A stretch of 64,000 nucleotides of DNA from SLST01 sp046538735 (GTDB lineage Bacteria; Spirochaetota; Spirochaetia; DSM-27196; SLST01), in the NCBI GenBank assembly GCA_046538735.1, contig JBKHII010000001.1, positions 93,525 to 157,524 on the forward strand, in the 5' to 3' direction. Positions 42,171 to 50,249 of this stretch are shown piece after piece (position 1 is the first letter of the stretch; every line of letters starts with the position of its first letter). The translations under genes and the position numbers were made by a program. Under the pieces are notes generated by a model, which saw nothing but the letters and a program-made list of their open reading frames with translations, did not search any database and was not told the DNA's origin.

Positions 42171-42731
42171 TCAACGCCTCCGGAATCGGTCGCGGGTGAG
42201 GGTCCCGGAGAGGTCCACGTGATCGAGGACGGGCATCGGCTCGCCGCGATAGCGGAGCCGGATGCCGTCCGGCCAGGCGCCGGCATAGTGCGGCTGCAGG
42301 AGGTTCCAGCCGAGCTCGAGCTCGGTCGCGTACGCGCCGGTGCTTCCCTGAAGGCTCTGGTACCAGGCGTCGCGACCGACCTCCGCTCCGCCGGCGTCGA
42401 GCTCCACCGTCGCGATGAGTCGACCGTCCGAGCGATCGAAGCCGGAGACACGAAGCTCGCCGGGCAGAAGCCGCGAACGGTTGAGCTGTTGTACGAGCCG
42501 CTCGAACGCCGGTCGGCCGTCGCCGGGGGGAATGCGGAGCACGTCCACGATCACCGCGCGCGGCTCCTCGGCGTTGCTCGCGAGGACGGAGTCGTAGAGC
42601 GGGAGCGCGTCGCCCGGCGCCTCACGGTCCGGAGCCGCGACGAAAGCGATCGCGACCACGGCGGCGAAGATCGCGAAGCCGAAGAAGAGCGGCGAGCTCG
42701 GACGTGGTGGCTGGTTCGATCGGTCGGCCAT
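42171..42731 (-). CDS. membrane-anchored protein of unknown function
   Basis: A 186-residue protein with one N-terminal hydrophobic segment (about residues 15-33, LFFGFAIFAAVVAIAFVAA) and a soluble outside domain. The region VYDSVLASNAEE... to LIATVELD has the alternating strands and helices of a GerMN-like fold, but I cannot support that firmly. It starts 10 bp after the DUF4097 gene ends and so is the third gene of that operon. A role at the envelope is inferred. Confidence 0.7.
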   Translation of the reverse strand: MADRSNQPPRPSSPLFFGFAIFAAVVAIAFVAAPDREAPGDALPLYDSVLASNAEEPRAVIVDVLRIPPGDGRPAFERLVQQLNRSRLLPGELRVSGFDRSDGRLIATVELDAGGAEVGRDAWYQSLQGSTGAYATELELGWNLLQPHYAGAWPDGIRLRYRGEPMPVLDHVDLSGTLTRDRFRRR

Positions 42732-42741
42732 GGCTGCTGTA

Positions 42742-43920
42742 TTAGTCGCGGACGATGATATCGCCCGAAACGCTCGTCACAGTAACAGAAACACCGCCGC
42801 CGTTTCTACGGCCCTGCAGGCGTCTTCCGCTCCGCACGGCGTCCTCGAGCTCGGACTCCGCCCGAACGTCGCCGGACGTGGAGCGCGCCTCCAGGTCGAA
42901 CGCGGCGTCCGTTGGAACCGTGAGGTCCACGTCACCGCTCACCGACGAGAGCGCGACGTCTTCCGCCCCAATCGACAACAACGCTGCGTGCACGTCGCCG
43001 CTCATCGTCTTCAGCTGAACCGAGCCGTGGCCGTCCCGCACGCCGATGTCACCGCTCTGCGTGGATACACGAAGGACGCCGGAGAATCCGTTCACGGAGA
43101 CGTCGCCGGAGAGCGTGTTGAGGGTCACGTCGCCGGTCAACGCCGCGCCGATGATGTCGCCGCTCTTGCTGCTCACGAGCTGCACTGCTCCGCAATCGGA
43201 CCCGAGGCTCGCCACATTGATATCGCCGCTCATTGTGTTCACCGTCTGCGAGCCGGACAGATCCTCGAGCCAGAGGTCACCGCTCGCCGTGGTCACGACC
43301 ACGGCGAGCGCGCGCGGCACCTGGAGCTCGAAGTCGATGCGCGTGGAGTGCCGGTCCGCGGGCTCGCTCTCCACGACCCATTCGCCGTCGCGGCGGTCGA
43401 GCGTCACCGAAACCCCTGCGAGCTTCTCCCGGGCGCGCTCCTCGTCCGCGGCCCAGCACGTGACGCGCGCGGTTCCCGCTACGGCGGCCGAATCGGTTCC
43501 CGTCACCCGGACATCGCCCCACGAGTTGGTGATCCGCAGTGTCCCGTCCGGACCGGTCTCCGCGAAGAGGCGGCGCTCCTCGTCCGCGTGCGCGCGGCCC
43601 ATCGCGCGGCCGAACTCGTGCACGAAGTCGAATCCACCGAAGCCCTCGAATGCGTCGCGGAGCGAATCGCTCACGCCTCGCATCGTCTCGCGGACCGATC
43701 CCATGGTCGCGCGAAGAGTGTCCTTGAGCCCGGCGAAGTCGAAGTCCCCGTGGACGCCGGCGGTTCCTGCGCCCCTCGTAGGATCGGCTTCGGCCTTCGC
43801 GAATCCGCCCGGCTCTCCGGGCTGCGGCTCGTTGAGCACGTCCAGAAGCGCGTTTGCCTCGTCGACGCTGATCTTCCCTTCCTGCAGCATCTTCAGGATC
43901 ATTGCCCGTTCGTCGTTCAC
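42742..43920 (-). CDS. DUF4097-type beta-repeat protein with SHOCT-like N-terminus
   Basis: A 392-residue protein. The first 35 residues (ILKMLQEGKISVDEANALLD) are the short helical module found in YvlB/LiaX-type proteins. A charged linker follows, then from about residue 130 a long repetitive beta solenoid in which short units ending in S-G-D-I/V recur about every 18-20 residues (for example TMSGDINVASL, STQSGDIGV, TMSGDVHAAL). There is no signal peptide. Such proteins take part in envelope-stress responses in Firmicutes; the role here is inferred. It lies 10 bp after the DUF2089 regulator. Confidence 0.85.
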   Translation of the reverse strand: MNDERAMILKMLQEGKISVDEANALLDVLNEPQPGEPGGFAKAEADPTRGAGTAGVHGDFDFAGLKDTLRATMGSVRETMRGVSDSLRDAFEGFGGFDFVHEFGRAMGRAHADEERRLFAETGPDGTLRITNSWGDVRVTGTDSAAVAGTARVTCWAADEERAREKLAGVSVTLDRRDGEWVVESEPADRHSTRIDFELQVPRALAVVVTTASGDLWLEDLSGSQTVNTMSGDINVASLGSDCGAVQLVSSKSGDIIGAALTGDVTLNTLSGDVSVNGFSGVLRVSTQSGDIGVRDGHGSVQLKTMSGDVHAALLSIGAEDVALSSVSGDVDLTVPTDAAFDLEARSTSGDVRAESELEDAVRSGRRLQGRRNGGGVSVTVTSVSGDIIVRD

Positions 43921-43930
43921 CTGCTCCTCC

Positions 43931-44299
43931 TTACCCCTTCAGCTCCCGAAGCGCTTCAACGGCTTCCTCGGGCTTCATCTCGTTCCGCTCGAGCGCGGCG
44001 AGGATCTCGACTCGACTCATCTTCGTCGCATCCTCGCCGAGCCCCAGAAGGGCGATCACCTTATCGAGACGGCTGCGTACCGTTGGATACGATATGCCGA
44101 GCTCGCGCTCGACTTCCTTGATGTTCCCGCGGCACTTCAGGAACGTCTCCACGAAGTGCACGTGCTCGTCCGGCAGCGTCGCGAGCCGCGAAACGCTGAA
44201 CCGACCTTCGACCGCGGTTCCGCAGTTCGTGCACGCAAGCCGCTCGATGCGAAACTCGGTTCCTCCGCAGGCGGGACACTTGCTGACTCGAAGTTCCAT
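43931..44299 (-). CDS. DUF2089 zinc-ribbon / helix-turn-helix regulator
   Basis: A 122-residue DNA-binding protein. Two CxxC pairs (Cys8/Cys11 and Cys23/Cys26) form a zinc ribbon, and a helix-turn-helix follows (KCRGNIKEVERELGISYPTV, residues about 62-81). The C-terminal end carries the same short SHOCT-like helices as its neighbour (EILAALERNEMKPEEAVEAL). The ATG at 44297-44299 is chosen; the upstream ATG at 44329 lies in the operator. It probably binds the palindrome just upstream and controls its own operon. Confidence 0.88.
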   Translation of the reverse strand: MELRVSKCPACGGTEFRIERLACTNCGTAVEGRFSVSRLATLPDEHVHFVETFLKCRGNIKEVERELGISYPTVRSRLDKVIALLGLGEDATKMSRVEILAALERNEMKPEEAVEALRELKG

Positions 44300-44316
44300 G
44301 GCTGCCTCCGTCAACA

Positions 44317-44345
44317 ATGTTAATATCAAACATTGATATTTTCAA
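44317..44345 (-). promoter_or_regulatory. promoter of the DUF2089 operon with 19-bp palindromic operator in its spacer
   Basis: On the minus strand TTGAAA (44340-44345) and TAACAT (44317-44322) are 17 bp apart. The spacer coincides with the inverted repeat AATATCAAACATTGATATT (44322-44340), 8-bp perfect arms and a 3-bp centre. Binding there would block polymerase. Related half-sites (CAATG and AATATC-like) flank it on both sides. AT content here is far above the surroundings. Confidence 0.6.
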
Positions 44346-44409
44346 TGATTATCGACGCCGGTATCGCTAATATCCACAACCCGGCGCCGCCGCTCCTCCC
44401 AGCTCGTCC

Positions 44410-44439
44410 TTGTCTGCGGCCGCGGCTCTAGCCTATACT
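44410..44439 (+). promoter_or_regulatory. sigma-70-type promoter of the M20-like gene and gpgS
   Basis: TTGTCT (44410-44415) and TATACT (44434-44439) are 18 bp apart. The AAAGGAG ribosome site follows at 44456-44462, giving a leader of about 20 nt. Confidence 0.5.
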
Positions 44440-44468
44440 TCAACTACGCCCACGGAAAGGAGTCATCG

Positions 44469-45641
44469 ATGGACACGGGTTTCGACGCCATCCTCGAAAC
44501 GCTGCCGCGCTACGAGGAGCGCCTCTCCGAGCTCACCGAAATCATGCTCGCGAACCTCGTCATGATCGCCGAGACTCCGGCCCCCACCTTTTCGGAACGG
44601 CGCAGAATGGAGTTCCTCCTCGAGCGCTTCAACGAGTACCAGCTGCAGAACTGCTCCACGGACGAGAAGGGAAACGCGCTGAGCATTCTCCCCGGAGAGA
44701 TCGGCGACCGGAACATCCTTATCGTGGCGCACATGGATACGGTCTTCGGCGAAAACGAGGACCACACGGTCACGATTCAGCCCGGCTACGTTGCGGGGCT
44801 CGGCGTGGGCGACAACAGCCTGGGCGTCGCCTCCGTGGCGACGCTTCCGATCATCCTTCAGCAGCTCGGCATCCGCCTCGAATCGAACCTCATCTTGATG
44901 GGATCGGCACAGAGCCTGGGACGCGGCAACATTGAGGGAATCAGGTTCTTCCTCGACAACACGGACGTGCCGATTTCCGCGGGCATCTGCGTTGAGGGCG
45001 TTCGGCTCGGGCGACTCTCGTACAGCTCGATCGGAATGCTCCGTGGCGAGATCGACTACGACCTGCCGGAGGAGTACGACTGGACGCGATTCGGCGCCGG
45101 GGGCGCCATCGTGAACATGAACGAGGTCATCAACCGCGTGCTCGAGGTTCCGCTTCCGCGCCGGCCCAGAACGACGATCGTCTTCAACTCGATCGAGTCG
45201 GGCGCCGGATTCAACACGGTACCCACGCGCGGTTCGCTCCAGTTCGAGGTGCGCAGCGAGAGCGGGCCGCTCGTCGCGGAGCTCGGCGAGACGATCGAGA
45301 ACATCGCTGCCGAGGTGAGCTCCCACACGGGCACGGACGTCCACATGGAGGTGCTTGCCCGCCGCGAACCCGGCGGCATCAGCTTCAGCCACCCACTCGC
45401 GGCGGGCGCCCGGCGGATCATGAAGGGGCTCGACCTCAACCCGCGAATCAGCCCGAGCACGTCCGAGCTCTCGGCTTTCATCGACAAGGGCATCCCGGCG
45501 GTAACCGTGGGCATAACGACCGGCGAAAACCTGAACGAGACAAACGAGCGCGTCTTCATCGAGCCGATGACACGCGGCCTCGAGCAGCTGCTCGGGCTCA
45601 TCGTTGCGGTGGACAAGGGGTACTGCGATGAACCTAAATGA
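44469..45641 (+). CDS. M20-family peptidase homologue with degenerate metal centre
   Basis: A soluble 390-residue protein with the M20 peptidase/acylase fold. The first metal motif is intact (VAHMDTV, His88 and Asp90) and GVGDNSLG supplies Asp115. Where active relatives have the Glu-Glu pair (in a GEEGLGDLRG-type motif), this protein has Ser149-Leu150 (GSAQSLGRGNIEG). The late histidine of the usual HT-x-x-E motif also appears replaced (ENLNETNERVF). It is therefore probably not an active dimetal hydrolase. It overlaps gpgS by 14 bp, which suggests a partner or regulatory role with that enzyme. A peptidase T-like or acylase annotation would be misleading. Confidence 0.8.
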   Translation: MDTGFDAILETLPRYEERLSELTEIMLANLVMIAETPAPTFSERRRMEFLLERFNEYQLQNCSTDEKGNALSILPGEIGDRNILIVAHMDTVFGENEDHTVTIQPGYVAGLGVGDNSLGVASVATLPIILQQLGIRLESNLILMGSAQSLGRGNIEGIRFFLDNTDVPISAGICVEGVRLGRLSYSSIGMLRGEIDYDLPEEYDWTRFGAGGAIVNMNEVINRVLEVPLPRRPRTTIVFNSIESGAGFNTVPTRGSLQFEVRSESGPLVAELGETIENIAAEVSSHTGTDVHMEVLARREPGGISFSHPLAAGARRIMKGLDLNPRISPSTSELSAFIDKGIPAVTVGITTGENLNETNERVFIEPMTRGLEQLLGLIVAVDKGYCDEPK

Positions 45642-46608
45642 GTGGGTACGAGCGAACACCTACCACCACTCGACGTTTCGCGATCTCCGCGAGCTCGTGG
45701 ACGAGAAGGAGCGGCAGGGCCTCAAGATCAGCCTCTGTATCCCAACGCTCAACGAGGAGAAGACGATCGGCAAGGAGATCGTCATCTTCCGGAGCGAGCT
45801 CCAGCAGCGCTACCCGCTGCTCGACGAGATCGCCGTCATCGATTCAGGCAGCAGCGACCGGACGCTTGAGGTCGCCGGAGGATTCGGGGCGGACACCTAC
45901 CTCGCGAGCGACATCCTGCCGAAGCTCGACGCGAAGCGCGGAAAGGGCGAGAACCTCTGGAAGGCGATCTACCAGCTCTCCGGCGACATCATCGTGTACA
46001 TAGACGCCGACATCAAGAACATCCACCCGCGCTTCGTCTACGGTCTGGTCGGACCGCTCATCAAGCGGAAAGAGACCATGTACGTGAAGGCGTTCTACGA
46101 CCGACCGCTCGCGTTCAGCCAGGGTATCCGCCCCTCCGGCGGCGGCCGGGTGACGGAGATCCTCATCCGACCGCTTTTCTCGCTCTTCTTCCCGGAGCTC
46201 ACGGCGATCATCCAGCCGCTCTCGGGCGAGTACGCGGTGAGACGTGAGGTACTCGAGGCGATCCCCTTCCCGATCGGCTACGGCGTGGAGACCTCGCATC
46301 TGCTGGACGTCTACGCCCGGTGGGGTATGAGCGCCTTCGCCCAGACCGACCTCGACCAGCGGGTGCACCGCAATCAGGCCACGCGCAGCCTCGGCAAGAT
46401 GGCGTTCGGTATCATGCAGACCTTCCTCTCGCGTCTGAAACAGCTCGAGGTGATCGGACAGCTTCCCGAAATGAGCACGATCCTGCGGCAGTTCCAGGTG
46501 AAGGACCAGGTTTTCGAGACGGTCGAGTACGAGATCGTTGAGGAGGAGCGCCCTCCCATGCTGGTCATCCCGGAGTATCAGGAGAAGATCGGAGCGCGTT
46601 CGAAATGA
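45628..46608 (+). CDS. gpgS: glucosyl-3-phosphoglycerate synthase (GT81-type)
   Basis: It transfers glucose from a nucleotide sugar to 3-phosphoglycerate, the first step to glucosylglycerate, a solute used under salt stress or nitrogen limitation. The 326-residue protein has the GT-A fold: CIPTLNEEKTIG, AVIDSGSSD, then the retaining-family stretch GKGENLWKA and the metal motif VYIDADIKN, followed by GEYAVRREVLE. AAGGGG stands before ATG 45628. The phosphatase GpgP is not next to it. The end overlaps the convergent esterase gene by 44 bp. Mannosyl-3-phosphoglycerate synthase is less likely from the motifs. Confidence 0.85.
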   Translation: MNLNEWVRANTYHHSTFRDLRELVDEKERQGLKISLCIPTLNEEKTIGKEIVIFRSELQQRYPLLDEIAVIDSGSSDRTLEVAGGFGADTYLASDILPKLDAKRGKGENLWKAIYQLSGDIIVYIDADIKNIHPRFVYGLVGPLIKRKETMYVKAFYDRPLAFSQGIRPSGGGRVTEILIRPLFSLFFPELTAIIQPLSGEYAVRREVLEAIPFPIGYGVETSHLLDVYARWGMSAFAQTDLDQRVHRNQATRSLGKMAFGIMQTFLSRLKQLEVIGQLPEMSTILRQFQVKDQVFETVEYEIVEEERPPMLVIPEYQEKIGARSK

Positions 46609-47221
46609 TCGCGTTCACTGCCTCGAGCTCTGCGCCGCTGATCACGTGTCCCATCCCCGGATAGATCTGTAGTTCCACGTCTGCCCCCAGCCCGCGGAGC
46701 GCCTCGGCGCTCTCCTCGACCCTCGACTGTGGGATATGCGGGTCCACGTCGCTGCACCCGATGAAGACCGGCGTTCCCTCCAGCGACTCCTCGCTCTCCC
46801 ACGCCGTTCCCGGAGGTCCGATCAGTCCGCCGCTGAGCCCAAACACGCCGCCGTAGCGCGCGGGGTGGCGGGCGGCGAACTCGAGCGCGAGGCAGGCGCC
46901 CTGGCTGAATCCCAGGATGAAGACGTTCTCTCGAGGAATCGCGTGGAACTCGGCCTCCATGACGAGGCTGTTGATTACCGTCATCCCCGAGGTGATGCCC
47001 GGCTCGTTCTGCTGCGTGGGAACGAGGAAGCTGTACGGGTACCAGCTCCGCCCCTCCGCCTGCGGGGCGAGGAAGGCGAGATTGGGGTGAGGGAACTGGG
47101 AGGAGAGTCCCATGATGTCTCCGGCGGTCGCCCCGCGGCCGTGAATCATGATCATCGCGGCCGAGGCGAGCGCGAGATCGGGGCCCTCATGGAGAAGCGG
47201 TTGGCCTTCGTGTTCGGACAT
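46565..47221 (-). CDS. phospholipase/carboxylesterase-type serine hydrolase
   Basis: A soluble alpha/beta hydrolase of 218 residues. The oxyanion motif is MIHGRGAT, the nucleophile elbow GFSQGAC, the Asp is in GCSDVDPHIP and the His in GMGHVI, so the triad is complete. This is the LysoPLA/carboxylesterase group, with broad specificity for short esters. GGAGG lies 6 nt before the ATG at 47219-47221. It is a single gene. Confidence 0.92.
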   Translation of the reverse strand: MSEHEGQPLLHEGPDLALASAAMIMIHGRGATAGDIMGLSSQFPHPNLAFLAPQAEGRSWYPYSFLVPTQQNEPGITSGMTVINSLVMEAEFHAIPRENVFILGFSQGACLALEFAARHPARYGGVFGLSGGLIGPPGTAWESEESLEGTPVFIGCSDVDPHIPQSRVEESAEALRGLGADVELQIYPGMGHVISGAELEAVNAIISNALRSSPDTPG

Positions 47222-47307
47222 GATACCTCCGCCGCGTAAGATACTTCGTCCCGAGCCGGTCGAAAAACCACCCCGACGCCCCGGTCGGGCTCCGCCGGAA
47301 CGCGGCG

Positions 47308-48957
47308 CTACGCGAAGGCGTTCGAGTATCTCCGGTCGGCGTAGGCGAGCACCGCGCGTCCCAGGACTCCTGCGACGACCACGGCGAAACCTGCCGCGAG
47401 AACCATGACCACGGCGACCGGAGCTCCACGCGCTGCGGCCATCGCCGCCGGAGCGGCGACGACGGCAACGACAACGATGGCCGTTCCCATCCCGAGCACG
47501 ACGTTGAGATTCTGCTTGACCGCCTGTTGTGGATGGTTCCATGTGAGCAGCGGTCGGCGCAGGTCAATGTAGATCGTGGTCACACCGATCAACCAGATGC
47601 ACGGGAGCCCGGTCGCTACCATCGCCGGCACGGTCCACCACGGCGATGCGAGTATCCACGCCGCGAGAATCGCGTTCACCGCGAAGGCCGAACCGAAGAG
47701 GACGACGTAGGTGAGGATCTTCGCGCGAACCTGGGCTGATCCGGACACGGGCAGCGAGAGCGAGAGATCGAAGCTCTTCCCTTCTCGGCTCAGCGCCGCC
47801 GAGCTGACCGAATTGACGCCGGCGAAGAGCAGGAAGAGCCCGGTCACCAGGGGGAGGAGATAGTCGGTCTGCGTGATGGTCGTTCGGATCATGTCCATGA
47901 CCTCGGCGGGAATCGCAAACCGGAAAATGGCGAGGAGGATGGGAAAGATGAAGACCTCTCCGGCGCTCTCGAAGAGAAATGAGGAGTTGGACGTGAGAAG
48001 CTTCACCTCGCGCATCGCAAGGCTGACCACCGGCGAGTGCCGACTCGGCAACTTCCCCGGCGTGGATCGCCTGCGCCGGGTCTGCGTCACCGCCTGATTC
48101 GAAAGCTGCCGGAGATAGCCGGCCTGAACCGCCGCGATCGCGATCGCACCTACGCCGAGCGTTGCGACGAGCGAGGCGAGCCAGGGCAGGACCGCGCCCG
48201 GGACAAAGCCACTCGCGTACCACGCCGCCGGCGGTACCGCGCCTCGAATGCTCTCCATCATGGACTCGAGCGCGGCCGTGACCTCAACGCCGCGCTCGCC
48301 GGCGGTGAGCATCCGCGACAGGAAGAGCTGCACGCCCACGAGTACCACGACGAGCAGCACCATCCCGAGCGCCTCGAGCGCGGTTCGATACCGACTCAGG
48401 TTCACGAGCCTCGTGATCGCGGTGACTACGACAACGGCGAGGCAGAGCGGAACGATCGGAAGCGCGAGCGTCACGAGCGCCGAAGCGATTGCGAACTGCG
48501 CGGGCGACGTCCCGGCGTCCACGGCGGACGGGTATCCGGCCACGAGCCCGGGTACGAAAACGAGCAGCGTCACCGGCAGCGAGTAGAGATAGAGAAGCCC
48601 TGCGTTCGCTCCCACGATCCGGTACGCCGGGATCGGCAGCGACGCGAGCAGTCGAGAATCGCGTGAGAAGTAGAGCACGGATATCGCAATGGGGAATCCG
48701 AGCAGAAAGACGAGCGCCCACGTCGCCACGACGCCCACGTAGAACACGAGATCGGGTGAGCCGATCATGCTCCCGATCATCGACAACGCGACGTAGTTCT
48801 GATACAGGAGGTAGACGAACCCGGCGACTCCCACGCCCACGCCCCCGACCGCGATGGGCAGAACCCACATCTGGTTGCGGTCGCGCAGGCGCTGCATCCC
48901 CCCACCGAGGAAGGTCGTACCCTCGAGCTTAGCCTTGAGCAGCGACAGTATCCGCAT
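47308..48957 (-). CDS. ABC-2-type transporter permease
   Basis: A 549-residue membrane protein with about 12-14 hydrophobic segments in two blocks, separated near residue 290 by a basic soluble loop (TQTRRRRSTPGKLPSRHSP). The architecture is that of large ABC-2 permeases that export lipids, drugs or peptides together with a separate ATPase. Its start overlaps the end of the ATPase gene by 29 bp, so the two are translated together. The exported substrate is unknown. Confidence 0.88.
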   Translation of the reverse strand: MRILSLLKAKLEGTTFLGGGMQRLRDRNQMWVLPIAVGGVGVGVAGFVYLLYQNYVALSMIGSMIGSPDLVFYVGVVATWALVFLLGFPIAISVLYFSRDSRLLASLPIPAYRIVGANAGLLYLYSLPVTLLVFVPGLVAGYPSAVDAGTSPAQFAIASALVTLALPIVPLCLAVVVVTAITRLVNLSRYRTALEALGMVLLVVVLVGVQLFLSRMLTAGERGVEVTAALESMMESIRGAVPPAAWYASGFVPGAVLPWLASLVATLGVGAIAIAAVQAGYLRQLSNQAVTQTRRRRSTPGKLPSRHSPVVSLAMREVKLLTSNSSFLFESAGEVFIFPILLAIFRFAIPAEVMDMIRTTITQTDYLLPLVTGLFLLFAGVNSVSSAALSREGKSFDLSLSLPVSGSAQVRAKILTYVVLFGSAFAVNAILAAWILASPWWTVPAMVATGLPCIWLIGVTTIYIDLRRPLLTWNHPQQAVKQNLNVVLGMGTAIVVVAVVAAPAAMAAARGAPVAVVMVLAAGFAVVVAGVLGRAVLAYADRRYSNAFA

Positions 48958-49675
48958 TGGTCAACTCCAGGAAGATGCTCTCGAGCGTGGCGTCGGTCTT
49001 GCCGGCTCGCTCACGAAGCTCGTCCATCGGGCCCTCGGCGACGAGCTTGCCGTGCCGAATGATACCCACGCGGTCGCAGAGACGCTCGGCAACCTCCATG
49101 ACGTGGGTGGAGAAGAACACCGTTTTCCCTTTCGCGCACTGCTTGCGCATCGTCTCCTTCAGGAGGAAGCTCGACTGCGGGTCCAGACCGACGATCGGCT
49201 CGTCCAGGATGAACACCTCCGGGTCGTGGAGCAGCGCAGCGATGATCGCAACCTTCTGCTTCATTCCGTGCGAGTAGCTGGAAATGCGGTCATCGAGCGC
49301 GGCGCGTAGCTCGAACTCCTCGGCAAGCTCGAGGATTCGGCCGCGTTCTCCGCCGGGGACCTGAAACACGTCGGCAATGAACGAGAGAAAGCGCGTGCCG
49401 GTCATGTTCTCGTAGAGCAACGGCTCGTCCGGGACGTAGCCGATGCGCTGCTTCACCTCGAGCGGATCGCGGAGAACGTCCGCGCCGGCCACCGTCGCGG
49501 AACCCGAGTCGGGCCGGAGCAGGCCCACGGCGATCTTGATCGTCGTGGTCTTCCCCGCGCCGTTCGGGCCGAGAAAGCCGTAGAGCTCGCCGGGCTTCAC
49601 GTTGAGCGACAGATCGTCCAGGGCGCGCTTCGCGCCCTTCGAGTAGCTCTTCACGAGATTGCGGATCTCAATCAT
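48929..49675 (-). CDS. ABC transporter ATP-binding protein
   Basis: A 248-residue ATPase that powers the downstream ABC-2 permease. Walker A is GPNGAGKTTT near residue 38, the Q-loop is IGYVPDE, the signature region is YSHGMKQK (in place of LSGGQ), Walker B is VFILDEP and the switch histidine is in FSTHVMEVAE. These fit the export subfamily of CcmA/NatA-like ATPases. It begins 8 bp inside the preceding PH-like gene. The three genes are one operon. Confidence 0.94.
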   Translation of the reverse strand: MIEIRNLVKSYSKGAKRALDDLSLNVKPGELYGFLGPNGAGKTTTIKIAVGLLRPDSGSATVAGADVLRDPLEVKQRIGYVPDEPLLYENMTGTRFLSFIADVFQVPGGERGRILELAEEFELRAALDDRISSYSHGMKQKVAIIAALLHDPEVFILDEPIVGLDPQSSFLLKETMRKQCAKGKTVFFSTHVMEVAERLCDRVGIIRHGKLVAEGPMDELRERAGKTDATLESIFLELTNADTVAAQG

Positions 49676-50183
49676 CGCCGTCTCCTTCTTCGTATACCCT
49701 GTGCGTATCGATCGCCTCGGCCAGAGCTTCCGCGTCCACGGGGGCGAACAGGTAGGCGAGCTCGCTCGTCCGGATAAGCACGGCCGTCTGCGACTGCTCC
49801 GTGAATACGCGAGCGCGATCGCCGTTGCTCAACAGGAAGCGGCCGGTGCGGTAGTCCCCGATCGCGACTCCGGTCGTGCGAACCGTGGGCCTGAACGGGC
49901 TCGTGGGGAGGTTCGGCTCGAACACGGCGCTCTCCACATCGTCCCATTCCAGCTCGAGCCCGCCGGCGCCTTCGACCTCGATACCGTCTTCGTGGACTCG
50001 GACGATGACCGGACGATAGGTGTACCAGACGACCGCGCCAAGGACGACGACGACAACGCCGATTCCGATCGCCTTGCGTACCGCCGAGCTCTTTCTCAAA
50101 AAGAGGCTGATGAGAGCGACCACGAGCACACCACCGGCGACGTAGAGGATCGCCGCCGGTGGACTGAGCATGAACTCTTCCAT
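49668..50183 (-). CDS. membrane-anchored PH-like domain protein
   Basis: A 171-residue protein with two N-terminal membrane segments (about 10-29 and 36-54) and a cytoplasmic beta-sandwich of the bacterial PH-domain type (HEDGIEVEGAGGLELEWDDV to FLLSNGDRARVF). Bacterial PH-like proteins are often scaffolds at the membrane. It heads the ABC exporter operon and overlaps the ATPase start by 8 bp, so it may belong to that complex. It is divergent from the orphan ATPase at 50250. Confidence 0.75.
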   Translation of the reverse strand: MEEFMLSPPAAILYVAGGVLVVALISLFLRKSSAVRKAIGIGVVVVVLGAVVWYTYRPVIVRVHEDGIEVEGAGGLELEWDDVESAVFEPNLPTSPFRPTVRTTGVAIGDYRTGRFLLSNGDRARVFTEQSQTAVLIRTSELAYLFAPVDAEALAEAIDTHRVYEEGDGDD

Positions 50184-50249
50184 ACGTTTACTCCGTGCTC
50201 ATACTACACACAATGGCGGACCTTATTCACCGGACAAGGAGAGTCTCGC

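Noticed and set aside
44469..45641. Naming the M20-like protein peptidase T or an aminoacylase
   Set aside because: The Glu-Glu pair and the last metal histidine are missing, so an enzyme name would not be supported.
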